The notes below the pieces were generated by a model that was not told the origin of the DNA, did no database searches, and saw only the letters and a program-made list of their open reading frames with translations. Both the position numbers and the translations under genes were made by a program. A stretch of DNA of 51,673 nt. It comes from Paracoccaceae bacterium (GTDB lineage: Bacteria > Pseudomonadota > Alphaproteobacteria > Rhizobiales > Stappiaceae). The DNA lies in contig JABXHV010000091.1 in assembly GCA_013373445.1 (NCBI GenBank), positions 1 through 51,673 of the forward strand, given 5' to 3'. Each line of letters opens with the position of its first letter. The first letter of the stretch is position 1. Shown here in pieces: positions 9,035 through 17,142 of the stretch.

Positions 9035-10127
9035 TGTCGATCATTCGAACCTGCACCAGATCGGCGCGGCGGCTCGTCTCAATTGCGCCGCGGTCGTTCA
9101 GGCCTACTGCAGCAGCTGGTGTGCTCGTAACCTTGGCGATCGCTTGCGGGATCGATATCGCTTCGACTTCGCTCGCCAGCTGGAAAGCTGCCTGGACCAG
9201 CGAGATCGGCACGTAGTCTGATGATAGAACATCCAGGTAACCGGCTTCTGCGAGCTCTCTTGCCGAAACGTTGCCGGAGTGCGAGCCACCACGCACCACG
9301 TTCGGAGCGCCCATCAGGACTGCCATGCCGGATTCATGGGATGCTCTGGCAGCTTCCAGCGTCGTCGGGAATTCGGCGATTTTTGTTTTCAGAGAAATTG
9401 CTTCGTCGACATGGCCGGCCGTTGCGTCGTCGTGGCTGGCGATAACAATGCTCTTGTCCTGGGCAATGGCAGACAGGCTCTTGCGGTTGTCGGGCGCAAT
9501 GTTGCCGGCCCGTGACTGGCGGCTTTCGATGAAAGCGGCCATCTGGTCATCATTGAAGCCCTTTTTCGATTTGTAATACAGAATGTAGCTGTCGAGAGAG
9601 ACGAACTGGCGCTGACCCGGGGTGTGGTCCATCAGCGACATCAGGCGGACGCGCGAGTCATTCTTGAAGAAGTTGAACCCTTCCATGACATCTGGCGCGG
9701 ACACCTCACAGCGCAGGTGGATCAGGTGATCGGCGCGCAAACGACCTTCTGAGACGCCTGTCTCGATGGCATCTGCAAGCGTGCGCATGTCAGCGGCTGT
9801 CAGTTCAGCGTCTTCTTCCATGCCGATGCGCAAGGCGTCAAACACAGTGGTGATGCCGGAACAAGCGATCTGGGCGTCATGGGCCTGAACGGCGGAGACA
9901 GGGTTCCACTTTACGCCCGGGCGCGGGGCATAGTGACATTCCAGGTGATCGGTGTGCAGTTCGACCAGGCCCGGGATCAGGTAATCGCCGTCGCAATCAT
10001 GTCCGTTGGTGCTCGTGTTGCTTCCGATCTCGACAATCTTGCCGTCAGAGGTATGAAGCGAGCCTTCGATGACTTCGTCCGGCAGGACCAGCTTGGCATT
10101 TCTGAACGTGGTTTCAACTGCGCTCAT
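8985..10127 (-). CDS. phnM: Alpha-D-ribose 1-methylphosphonate 5-triphosphate diphosphatase PhnM
   Basis: PhnM removes pyrophosphate from the ribosyl-triphosphate phosphonate made by PhnGHIL, giving the 5-phosphate that PhnJ cleaves. The protein has 380 residues and an amidohydrolase fold. Metal-ligand candidates are in PGLVELHTDHLECH (His58, Asp60, His61), further histidines in IASHDDATAGHVDE, and an Asp in the SSDYVP stretch near the C-terminus. The substitution of HTDH for the usual HxH is normal for PhnM. It starts eight bases after the DUF1045 gene and overlaps phnN, so it is within the operon. Confidence 0.93.
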   Translation of the reverse strand: MSAVETTFRNAKLVLPDEVIEGSLHTSDGKIVEIGSNTSTNGHDCDGDYLIPGLVELHTDHLECHYAPRPGVKWNPVSAVQAHDAQIACSGITTVFDALRIGMEEDAELTAADMRTLADAIETGVSEGRLRADHLIHLRCEVSAPDVMEGFNFFKNDSRVRLMSLMDHTPGQRQFVSLDSYILYYKSKKGFNDDQMAAFIESRQSRAGNIAPDNRKSLSAIAQDKSIVIASHDDATAGHVDEAISLKTKIAEFPTTLEAARASHESGMAVLMGAPNVVRGGSHSGNVSARELAEAGYLDVLSSDYVPISLVQAAFQLASEVEAISIPQAIAKVTSTPAAAVGLNDRGAIETSRRADLVQVRMIDNVPVIRGVWREGHRVA

Positions 10128-10134
10128 GATGTCC

Positions 10135-10887
10135 TCAATTGGAAACGGAATGATCGGCAGCCTTGGCGCTGTCCGAAGAGGTTGACCCGGTTTTGGCAGA
10201 GCCGGTCAAGGTGAAGATGGTGTGCACTTGAAAGGGTGCGCCTTTTTGAGCTTCCGTATAAAGGCCGAAGCTGTTCACGGAAGCGGGACGATCGGCGACC
10301 TTTGCAAAGAAATCTGCGGCAGCTTTCTGAAGTTTGACTCTGATGGTCTCGTTCTCAAGCTTGTTGCTCAGCGTCATATGGAACCGGAATTCGTCAAACA
10401 CGTAAGGATAGCCCCAGGTCTGAACATACTCGTCCTGTTTTGGCGTGAGTTGGGCCTGGCGGCGGCGTTCCAGATCCGCTGATGAAAGCGGTGCGCGCAG
10501 GTGCTCGAAGTGACGGACGCAGTCATTGGCAAATGCGTTCAGCGCCGCATCAGGTTTGCTCGGGGTGAGCGCGAGGAACTTGCCCAGCGCGTTGACGCTC
10601 AGGCCTGTGCTTTCAAATGGCGCGGTGCTGGCAGCGAAGGTTGCACATGCGGATACCAGATCTGCTTCCGACATTCCGTCTTTGAGGTGAAACGGCGCGC
10701 GCAGGGTTCCGTGGAAGCCGTAGCGGCGTGGATCGGTTGTGAGAAGCGCAAATTCATCAGCGCTTACACCGTCGATGGCAGGTTGCTGAAGCGTGTTGCC
10801 GGTAAACGGATCACGTCCAAGCCATTCGGAACCAAGTTGCATCAAGAGCGCATCTTTAGGTGCAGCAAAATAAATGGCGTAACGCAT
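10135..10887 (-). CDS. DUF1045 protein, 2H-phosphoesterase-like, of the phosphonate operon
   Basis: A 250-residue cytoplasmic protein matching the putative phosphonate metabolism protein family (DUF1045, TIGR03223). I chose the ATG at 10887 (MRYAIYFAAP), where family members start, over an upstream TTG. Two HxT motifs are visible, His59-Gly-Thr61 (YGFHGTLRAPF) and His170-Met-Thr172 (FRFHMTLSNKL). This spacing is the signature of 2H phosphoesterases, which act on cyclic or linear phosphodiesters. No phnP (the metal-dependent cyclic ribose phosphate phosphodiesterase) is in the operon, so this protein may open the 1,2-cyclic phosphate left by PhnJ. That role is inference. It lies between the acyltransferase gene and phnM. 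Confidence 0.85.
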   Translation of the reverse strand: MRYAIYFAAPKDALLMQLGSEWLGRDPFTGNTLQQPAIDGVSADEFALLTTDPRRYGFHGTLRAPFHLKDGMSEADLVSACATFAASTAPFESTGLSVNALGKFLALTPSKPDAALNAFANDCVRHFEHLRAPLSSADLERRRQAQLTPKQDEYVQTWGYPYVFDEFRFHMTLSNKLENETIRVKLQKAAADFFAKVADRPASVNSFGLYTEAQKGAPFQVHTIFTLTGSAKTGSTSSDSAKAADHSVSN

Positions 10888-10925
10888 GAAAGACAAGTCC
10901 GGTCGGAGACAGCAGCAAGTAGCGG

Positions 10926-11588
10926 TTAAGCAGAGACTGTGACGGTTGAATGACGTTCTGAGTAGGAAAACTCGGAATCGAAGCGTTTGCAGAAGTCATC
11001 TATATCATTGGATTGGAAGTCTGCCATATGTTCGAACAATTTTGCTTCCGGCCAGTCCCACCATGCAATGCGGTTGAGACTGTCTGATATATGTTTCGGA
11101 AAGCGCGGACGGATCGGCTTTGCGGGCACGCCGCCGACAATTGTATGGGCCTCAACATTGCGGGCGACCACGGCTCCGGCAGCCAGAACCGCGCCGTTTC
11201 CAACGGTGACACCTGGAACAATGGTCACACCATGACCGATCCAGACATCGTGGCCGATTGTGACCCTGGATTTCCTTCGGTTGTCGAAGAAGTCTGTGTC
11301 ACGGCATTGGCCATCTTCGTAATACTCAGGAACATAAGTGAACCGATGCTGTGAGGGACGTTCCATTGGGTGGTTCGGGGCGCCGATGCGCACGTGCGCA
11401 GCGACCGCGCAGAATTTTCCGATCACCGTGTCGGCAACATTGCAGTATTCGCCGAGATAGCTGTAGTCGCCCAGAGTGGTGTAGCTGACCTTGGTGTGCT
11501 CGAGAATTTCGCAGCGCCGACCAATGTCCGCTTCGCGCAGACTGGCGGTCTCATGAACGACGGTTTGCGCTATTTTCGGTTTGGTCAT
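10926..11588 (-). CDS. Hexapeptide-repeat acyltransferase of the phosphonate operon
   Basis: A 220-residue left-handed beta-helix acyltransferase of the phosphonate-linked hexapeptide family (TIGR03308). The start is the ATG at 11588 (MTKPKIAQ), ten bases after phnL; the frame is open much further upstream, but only as antisense to phnL. Hexapeptide turns run from about residue 22 to 165 (for example [16 protein letters not shown] and [16 protein letters not shown]). They end in [20 protein letters not shown], the usual coenzyme-A-binding end of chloramphenicol/virginiamycin-type acetyltransferases. The substrate is unknown. An aminoalkylphosphonate or a toxic pathway intermediate is plausible because E. 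coli has an unrelated N-acetyltransferase, PhnO, in the same setting. Confidence 0.87.
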   Translation of the reverse strand: MTKPKIAQTVVHETASLREADIGRRCEILEHTKVSYTTLGDYSYLGEYCNVADTVIGKFCAVAAHVRIGAPNHPMERPSQHRFTYVPEYYEDGQCRDTDFFDNRRKSRVTIGHDVWIGHGVTIVPGVTVGNGAVLAAGAVVARNVEAHTIVGGVPAKPIRPRFPKHISDSLNRIAWWDWPEAKLFEHMADFQSNDIDDFCKRFDSEFSYSERHSTVTVSA

Positions 11589-11598
11589 GCCGGGATCC

Positions 11599-12306
11599 TC
11601 AAGCCGCCTGTTTGAAGTTTGTGACATCGACGATGCGGTCAGCAATGCGCTCACGCACATCAAGATCATGCAAGATGCCGAGCATTGCGACGCCTGATGC
11701 TTTCTTTTCCTCGACCAACTCCACAACAACGGCACGATTGGCGGCGTCGAGTGAAGCTGTTGGTTCATCGAGCAGCAGCATCGGGTAGTTGGTAATGAAG
11801 CCCCGGGCAATGTTGACCCGCTGCTGTTCACCGCCGGAGAAGGTTGCTGGCGGCAACGTCCAAAGACGGTTTGGAACGTTGAGCCGGGTGAGAAGATCGC
11901 GTGCCTTATTTACAGCGGTTTTCTCGTCGGCTCCCTGGGCGATCAACGGTTCGGCGACCACATCTTCAGCCGACACTCTCGGTATGACCCGCAAGAACTG
12001 GCTAACGTAACCGATTGTGTTGCTGCGCAGGGAAAGCATGCGACGCGGCTCAGCCTTGGCGATGTCCAGAACAGTTTCGCCATTCTCACCGGTAGCGATG
12101 AGGATTTGCCCCTCGTCGCAGCGATAGTTGCCGTAGATCATTTTCAGGATCGAGCTTTTGCCCGCACCGGATGGACCGCCGAGGACAACACATTCACCGC
12201 TGAAGACTTCCAGTTCCACATTGGTGACGACCGGCAGCGTCAATCCTCCCTGTAGATGCATTTGGAAAGATTTGCCGACAGACTTGAGAGACAGACGTTT
12301 GGTCAT
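11599..12306 (-). CDS. phnL: C-P lyase complex protein PhnL
   Basis: PhnL is an ABC-type ATPase-like subunit needed with PhnG, H and I to attach the phosphonate to ribose triphosphate. The protein has 235 residues. It has Walker [10 protein letters not shown] at 43-51, the signature [14 protein letters not shown], and Walker [13 protein letters not shown]. The N-terminal [14 protein letters not shown]-type region and the loop [11 protein letters not shown] are characteristic of PhnL. No transmembrane partner is present, as expected for a non-transport role. It lies nine bases after phnK. Confidence 0.93.
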   Translation of the reverse strand: MTKRLSLKSVGKSFQMHLQGGLTLPVVTNVELEVFSGECVVLGGPSGAGKSSILKMIYGNYRCDEGQILIATGENGETVLDIAKAEPRRMLSLRSNTIGYVSQFLRVIPRVSAEDVVAEPLIAQGADEKTAVNKARDLLTRLNVPNRLWTLPPATFSGGEQQRVNIARGFITNYPMLLLDEPTASLDAANRAVVVELVEEKKASGVAMLGILHDLDVRERIADRIVDVTNFKQAA

Positions 12307-12315
12307 AATTGAACC

Positions 12316-13104
12316 TCAGACCTGCAGGATGGAAGAGACGAGAAGCTGGGTGTATGGTTCGCGCGGATCGTCGAGGACCTGATCAGTGAGACCGGTTTCG
12401 ATGACATTGCCGTGCCGCATGACCACGATGCGATGAGAGAGCAAGCGGGCGACAGCCAGATCGTGGGTGACGATAATGACAGCGAGGCCGAGGTCAGCCA
12501 CCAGTCTGCGCAACATGTCTAGCAGCCGGGCCTGAACCGAGACATCCAGGCCGCCGGTTGGCTCATCCATGAAAATCAAACGCGGATGAGTGACCAGATT
12601 TCTGGCGATCTGCAAACGTTGACGCATACCGCCGGAAAAGGCGCGAGGGTTGTCATCAATGCGATCTGCAGCAATCTCGACGCGTTCGAGCCAGTCGGTC
12701 GCGGTGTCACGGATCTGGCCATAGTGACGCTGCCCGACCGCCATCAGGCGTTCGCCAACGTTTGCCCCTGCGGAAACGGCAAGACGCAAGCCGTCTGCGG
12801 GGTTCTGGTGCACAAAGCCCCAGTCGGTCCGCATCAAGAGGCGGCGCTCGGCTTCTGTCAGCTTGTACAGGTTACGGAAAACACCATCGCGCATGCGGTA
12901 TTCGATCATGCCGCTAGTTGGCTCTAGGCGTGTCGACAGGCAGTTCAAAAGAGTGGATTTGCCCGATCCGCTTTCGCCGACTACGGCCAGTACTTCGCCT
13001 GGCCAAAGCTCGAAGTCGACATTCTGACAGCCAATGCGATTGCCATAGAGCTTGGTGATCTCGCTCACGCGTAGGAGCGGTTCATCGTTCATCATGTCGC
13101 TCAT
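12316..13104 (-). CDS. phnK: C-P lyase complex protein PhnK
   Basis: PhnK is an ABC-ATPase that docks on the PhnGHIJ core of the C-P lyase. It has 262 residues, Walker A VVGESGSGKS (41-50), the signature FSGGMRQRLQIARNL, and Walker B LIFMDEPTGGLDVSVQARLLD, resembling dipeptide-transporter ATPases from which the family derives. The DWGFVHQNPADGLR stretch is typical of PhnK. The ATG overlaps the phnJ stop by four bases, so the two are translationally coupled. Confidence 0.93.
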   Translation of the reverse strand: MSDMMNDEPLLRVSEITKLYGNRIGCQNVDFELWPGEVLAVVGESGSGKSTLLNCLSTRLEPTSGMIEYRMRDGVFRNLYKLTEAERRLLMRTDWGFVHQNPADGLRLAVSAGANVGERLMAVGQRHYGQIRDTATDWLERVEIAADRIDDNPRAFSGGMRQRLQIARNLVTHPRLIFMDEPTGGLDVSVQARLLDMLRRLVADLGLAVIIVTHDLAVARLLSHRIVVMRHGNVIETGLTDQVLDDPREPYTQLLVSSILQV

Positions 13105-14051
13105 GACGCGTCCTGTCCTGCGGTTGATGTGGTGAGGCTCACCGCAGCGGGATCTGCTGCCATGTCGCCAAGGTGACCTGCTTCGCGGCGCTCTTCGCAG
13201 TAGTCGGTGTCGGAGCAGACGAACATCCGCCCACCCTTGTCGTCAAGAATGACTTCATCCAGATAGACATTTGCTGCGCCACAGAGCCCGCAAGGCCTTT
13301 CGAACTTCTGGACTTCAAATGGGTGATCATCAAAGTCGAGACTTTTGACCTTGGTGAAGGGCGGGATGGCGTAGATCCGTTTTTCGCGGCCTGCCCCATA
13401 AAGCTGCAAGGCAGCCATTTCGTCGATCTTCGGGTTGTCGAATTTCGGTGTGGGAGACGGATCCATCACATAGCGGTCGTTGACCTCCACCGGATAGGCA
13501 TAGGTCGTGGCTATGCGTCCGTTGCGGGCAATGTCTTCATACAGTTTCACATGCATTAGCCCGTATTCCTTGAGGGCGTGCATGGTCCGGGTTTCGGTTT
13601 CCCGCGGCTCCAGAAAGCGCAATGGCTCCGGAATTGGAACCTGAAAGACGATGATCTGGTCTTCGCGCAGGCTTGCTTCCGGAATTCTGTGGCGGGTCTG
13701 AATGATGCTGGCATCCGCTGTCGCGGTTGTGGTCTTAACGCCGGCTGTCTTTTCGAAGAAGCTGCGAATGGAGACTGCGTTTGTTGTGTCGTCGGACCCT
13801 TGGTCGATGACTTTCAAGGTGTCTTCCTGGCCGAGGATGGCTGCAGTCACCTGAACCCCGCCAGTGCCCCATCCGTAGGGCATAGGCATTTCGCGCGAGG
13901 CAAATGGAACCTGGTAGCCCGGGATGGCAATGCCCTTGAGAATTGCACGACGGATCATGCGTTTGGTCTGTTCATCCAGATAGGCGAAATTGTATTGACT
14001 TTCTGTCGACTGGTCCGGGGCGGCCTCGACGGTGCGAACGCTAGAAGTCAT
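13101..14051 (-). CDS. phnJ: Alpha-D-ribose 1-methylphosphonate 5-phosphate C-P lyase PhnJ
   Basis: PhnJ is the radical-SAM enzyme that breaks the carbon-phosphorus bond, releasing the alkane and ribose 1,2-cyclic phosphate 5-phosphate. The 316-residue protein carries the diagnostic cluster motif C-x2-C-x21-C-x5-C exactly, at Cys254, Cys257, Cys279 and Cys285, so it should bind a [4Fe-4S] cluster and be active. The conserved GYQVPFASREMPMPYGWGTG region is near the N-terminus. It overlaps both neighbours, phnI and phnK, by four bases. It is the marker gene for phosphonate degradation by this organism. Confidence 0.96.
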   Translation of the reverse strand: MTSSVRTVEAAPDQSTESQYNFAYLDEQTKRMIRRAILKGIAIPGYQVPFASREMPMPYGWGTGGVQVTAAILGQEDTLKVIDQGSDDTTNAVSIRSFFEKTAGVKTTTATADASIIQTRHRIPEASLREDQIIVFQVPIPEPLRFLEPRETETRTMHALKEYGLMHVKLYEDIARNGRIATTYAYPVEVNDRYVMDPSPTPKFDNPKIDEMAALQLYGAGREKRIYAIPPFTKVKSLDFDDHPFEVQKFERPCGLCGAANVYLDEVILDDKGGRMFVCSDTDYCEERREAGHLGDMAADPAAVSLTTSTAGQDAS

Positions 14052-15160
14052 TGTGCAGCCTCCTGGATTTCTTCTTCACCGGCGTGGGCATTGAACCATT
14101 CTTCGCGAAGGGTGCGGATCAGCTCAAGTTCGGCCTGGAAGTCGACGTAATGCGGCAGCTTCAGGTGTTCGACGAAGCCAGTCGCTTGAATGTTGTCTGA
14201 GTGAGACAGCACAAATTCTGTATCCTGCACGGGTGCGGTACATTCTTCGCCGAATTCTTCCCAGCGCAGGGCGCGATCAACCAGTGACATTGCCATGGCC
14301 TTGCGTTCTGACTGACCGAAGACCAGGCCGTAGCCGCGGGTGAATTTGGGAGATGATTTGGCCGACCCGGCGAACTGATTGACCATCTGGCATTCGGTCA
14401 ATTTGATTGTTCCCAGAGTTACCGCAAAGCCGAGCTCTTCAGCGAAGAATTCAACTTCTACGGCACCAAAGCGGATCTCGCCGGTAAAAGGATGGTTACG
14501 GCCATAGCCGCGCTGGGAGGAATACCCGAGGGCAAGCAGAAAGCCCTCATCTCCCCGGGCCAGGTTTTGAAGGCGCAGGTCGCGGTCTGCAGGAAAGCCA
14601 AGCGGTTCGCGGGTCAGATCGCCAACGACCGCGTCGTCTTCGGGCAGAACGTCGGCGTCCATAAGGCCTTCATCCCCCAAGAGCTCGGTGACGCGCGGAA
14701 CGGGTCCGGTTTCCGGCTCGCTCATGCTGACTTCTTCCAGATCGACTTCTCCGTCTGCCGCCAGTTTGAAATCGAGCAAACGATGCGTGTAGTCAAATGT
14801 CGGACCAAGTAGCTGGCCACCTGGAAGGTCTTTGTAAGTTGCGGAAATCCTGCGCTCGATCAGCATTTTGGCCGTGTCGAGGGGCAGAGAATAGCCAAAA
14901 CGCGGCAGGGTCGTGCGATAGGCACGAATGAGGAAAGCTGCTTCAATCAGGTCGCCGCGCGCCTGTTTGATGGCCAGGGCGGCAAGGCTTTCATCGTAGA
15001 GCGAGCCTTCCGCCATGACGCGTGCCACGGAGATCGACAATTGCTCGGCAATCTGGTCGATGCCGAGGGCAGGCACATCCGTGTCGCCGCGCCTGCGTTT
15101 TGCGAGCAGCTTGTGTGCATTGCGGATGGCCTTTTCGCCGCCCTTGACTGCAACATACAT
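14048..15160 (-). CDS. phnI: C-P lyase core subunit PhnI
   Basis: PhnI supplies the nucleosidase activity that, within the PhnGHI(L) complex, joins methylphosphonate to ribose triphosphate with displacement of adenine. The protein has 370 residues and starts MYVAVKGGEKAIRNAH, the usual PhnI N-terminus. The conserved C-terminal part (QATGFVEHLKLPHYVDFQ) is intact. It starts three bases after phnH and overlaps phnJ by four, so it sits in a tightly coupled operon. Confidence 0.95.
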   Translation of the reverse strand: MYVAVKGGEKAIRNAHKLLAKRRRGDTDVPALGIDQIAEQLSISVARVMAEGSLYDESLAALAIKQARGDLIEAAFLIRAYRTTLPRFGYSLPLDTAKMLIERRISATYKDLPGGQLLGPTFDYTHRLLDFKLAADGEVDLEEVSMSEPETGPVPRVTELLGDEGLMDADVLPEDDAVVGDLTREPLGFPADRDLRLQNLARGDEGFLLALGYSSQRGYGRNHPFTGEIRFGAVEVEFFAEELGFAVTLGTIKLTECQMVNQFAGSAKSSPKFTRGYGLVFGQSERKAMAMSLVDRALRWEEFGEECTAPVQDTEFVLSHSDNIQATGFVEHLKLPHYVDFQAELELIRTLREEWFNAHAGEEEIQEAAQ

Positions 15161-15163
15161 GTC

Positions 15164-15796
15164 TTAAGACTCCGCAATCGTGATTTTGGTTGATCGTGGC
15201 AGCGCCGCGATCTCATCATCGCTGGCAAAGACGACATCAACACCACAGGGAAATGACGTGTTGTTGAATTGCATCTGCTGCCAGAAACCACCTGAAACCG
15301 GATCGGTGCGGAAGCCCTGTGCACTTCGGATGCCGGGACCGGTCAGGGAGACGGATGGTCCCGCGGAGAAGTTCTGTCCGGCGAGTATCAGCGTCGTTGA
15401 TGTGTCCGGGTATTCTGCTGAACCCTGAGCGAAAGTGCTCAGATCAGGCAGGTGTCTCGGGGATGTCAGCAAGGCAAAGGTGGCCTTGGCCGCGTCGCTG
15501 GTGACCGGTGCACCTGTGTGAAAACGCAGATAACCAAGTGCATCGCTGCTTTCCATCAGATCAGGGTCGAGCCATATGGGCGTATCATAATCGAAGAGTG
15601 TGAGGGCAATTGCCGCGGCCAGGGGCGTCAACGGGGCCGGAACATCAAGCGGTGCGCGCGTGAAACGCTGCGTCTGGCCGGGACGGGCCATGGCGTTCAT
15701 GATCGCGCGGAAACAGCTTTGGGAATCAACAACAGGCGTGTCAAAGCCGGGCGCGAGGGCGCTGGAGCTGTTTTGGGTAAAGTTTTGTGCCGTCAT
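15164..15796 (-). CDS. phnH: C-P lyase core subunit PhnH
   Basis: PhnH is a structural subunit of the PhnGHIJ core, related in fold to PLP-dependent transferases but without the cofactor. The protein has 210 residues, typical for the family. The N-terminal region FDTPVVDSQSCFRAIMNAMA-type motif and the C-terminal FPCGVDVVFASDDEIAALPR stretch match PhnH. Its ATG overlaps the phnG stop by one base. Confidence 0.93.
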   Translation of the reverse strand: MTAQNFTQNSSSALAPGFDTPVVDSQSCFRAIMNAMARPGQTQRFTRAPLDVPAPLTPLAAAIALTLFDYDTPIWLDPDLMESSDALGYLRFHTGAPVTSDAAKATFALLTSPRHLPDLSTFAQGSAEYPDTSTTLILAGQNFSAGPSVSLTGPGIRSAQGFRTDPVSGGFWQQMQFNNTSFPCGVDVVFASDDEIAALPRSTKITIAES

Positions 15797-16284
15797 CAGT
15801 CTTCTCCGCGAACCATTGTGAAGAAATCGACTTTGGTGGCAGCTGTTTCGGCGCGCACATTTTGTCGTTCTTCTTCCTGGGCCGCTGCGAGCGGTGCCAG
15901 AACGGTGGTTTCGATTGTTTCGTGGTGAGCAGGGTTTTGCCAGAGAGCATCGAAGATCGCGGCCTGAAGCGCTTTCTTCTTGTCGCGCCCCATAATGTAG
16001 GAACTGCCTGCTTCCCCTGTCTTCAGCCGAATGACGCAGCGGGTGACGCTGACTTCGCCAAGGTTGAAGGGCGCGCCGGTGCCGCCCATGCGGCCGCGTG
16101 CCATCACAAGTCCGATTTCCGGTGCGCGAACGATGTCGTGAGCAGGGATGTCTGCATAGTTTTCAAAGGCCCGGGTGAGGGTCTCGACAGGGGCAGCGGC
16201 AAGGATCGCCATGCTTTTTTGCCGATTTGCGATGGCCTCGTCACTTGGCATGTTCAAATCCTGGTATGGCTGTTCTTTCGACAT
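15796..16284 (-). CDS. phnG: C-P lyase core subunit PhnG
   Basis: First gene of the phn operon, encoding the small core subunit PhnG that assembles with PhnH, I and J. With the ATG at 16284 (MSKEQPYQD) it has 162 residues, and AGAAGG lies about 12 bases upstream. Farther upstream in-frame ATGs would run into the operator, and a later ATG at 16251 is also possible. The conserved core (RQKSMAILAAAP near the start and the ARGRMGGTGAPFNLGEV stretch) is typical of PhnG. Transcription probably starts just downstream of or within the palindrome at 16341-16366. Confidence 0.92.
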   Translation of the reverse strand: MSKEQPYQDLNMPSDEAIANRQKSMAILAAAPVETLTRAFENYADIPAHDIVRAPEIGLVMARGRMGGTGAPFNLGEVSVTRCVIRLKTGEAGSSYIMGRDKKKALQAAIFDALWQNPAHHETIETTVLAPLAAAQEEERQNVRAETAATKVDFFTMVRGED

Positions 16285-16340
16285 GTGATGTGCCTTCTGG
16301 GTCAGTCCCGAAATCAACATATGTGTTGAGCTACAGCATA

Positions 16341-16366
16341 AATTCATCTATTTGTATAGACGAATT
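16341..16366. promoter_or_regulatory. Probable PhnF operator in the phnG/phnF divergent region
   Basis: A 26-base near-perfect palindrome: the left arm AATTC-A-TCTAT and right arm ATAGA-C-GAATT flank TTGT, with ten of eleven arm positions pairing. The right-hand part, TTGTATAGACGA (16352-16363), fits the nGTnTAnACn operator type known for HutC-family GntR regulators and is close to the mycobacterial PhnF site TGGTATAGACCA. It lies 57 bases upstream of phnG and 42 upstream of phnF, so one bound dimer could control both promoters. Confidence 0.75.
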
Positions 16367-16407
16367 GTTCGATTGACTTTGTGCTACCGGGGTTTGATGA
16401 CAAAGGC

Positions 16408-17142
16408 ATGACAAAGCAGGTGAAGATCGATCGAGGCACCGGTGTTTCCGTGTGGCGCCAGATTTCCGAGTGGCTGCGGGCCGAAATCGCGTCCGGTGCA
16501 TTCGTTGCTGGCGAGCGGTTGCCCACGGAGACTGATATTGCGGAACGGTTTTCCGTCAACCGGCACACTGTGCGCAGAGCCATTGCTGCACTGACGGCTG
16601 ATGGCATTTTGCGTGCCGACCAGGGCCGGGGAACTTTTGTTGCGAGCACGCCAATCAACTACCCGATCCGCAAGCGAACCCGATTTTCGGAAATCATTTC
16701 AAGTCAGGATCGCACGCCAAGCGGGCGGACCATCGGTTCGGGTCAGGATGAGGCTGATGCGCTGTTGGCGCTCCGTCTTGATGTTCCACCTGGAACACAG
16801 CTGCTGCGTATTGAGACTTTGCGCGTCGTCGACGGCGCTCCGGTTCTGGTGGCGACCAGTTGGTTCGAGGCCGAAAGGTTTCGCGACGCCGTTGGTGTCT
16901 ATGAGGCGACCCACTCCTTCACAGAGGTTTTGAAGAGCGGCGGGGTGCATGACTATGAGCGCAAGGAATCCCGTATCTCGGCTGAGCTTGTCGAACCACA
17001 GGATGCTCTGCATCTGGGCATTGCGTCGGGCCAGCCGGTTCTGGTGGTCGAGAGCGTCAACGTCGATCAGGACGGACGGCCCGTCCAATATACCAGCACC
17101 CGCATGGTCGCGGAGCGTATGCAGTTGGTCATCGAGAGCTGA
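16408..17142 (+). CDS. phnF: GntR/HutC-family transcriptional regulator PhnF
   Basis: Probable repressor of the phosphonate operon, 244 residues. Residues about 10-75 are a GntR winged helix with the turn LPTETDIAERFSVNRHTVRRAI. Residues about 95-240 are the UTRA effector-binding domain, shared with HutC and PhnF. The ATG at 16408 (MTKQVKID) is preferred over a GTG at 16381 that would put extra residues before the winged helix. It is divergent from phnG across the palindrome, the standard layout of a local regulator. Its stop codon directly abuts the stop of the converging CYTH-CHAD gene (TGA and TCA form TGATCA). Confidence 0.9.
   Translation: MTKQVKIDRGTGVSVWRQISEWLRAEIASGAFVAGERLPTETDIAERFSVNRHTVRRAIAALTADGILRADQGRGTFVASTPINYPIRKRTRFSEIISSQDRTPSGRTIGSGQDEADALLALRLDVPPGTQLLRIETLRVVDGAPVLVATSWFEAERFRDAVGVYEATHSFTEVLKSGGVHDYERKESRISAELVEPQDALHLGIASGQPVLVVESVNVDQDGRPVQYTSTRMVAERMQLVIES

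Noticed and set aside
12302-12311. GGTCATAATT between phnL and phnK, identical to one arm of the ybbA/tesA palindrome
   Set aside because: Only a half-site with no matching second arm, in a nine-base intergenic gap inside an operon, so a chance match is more likely than an operator.
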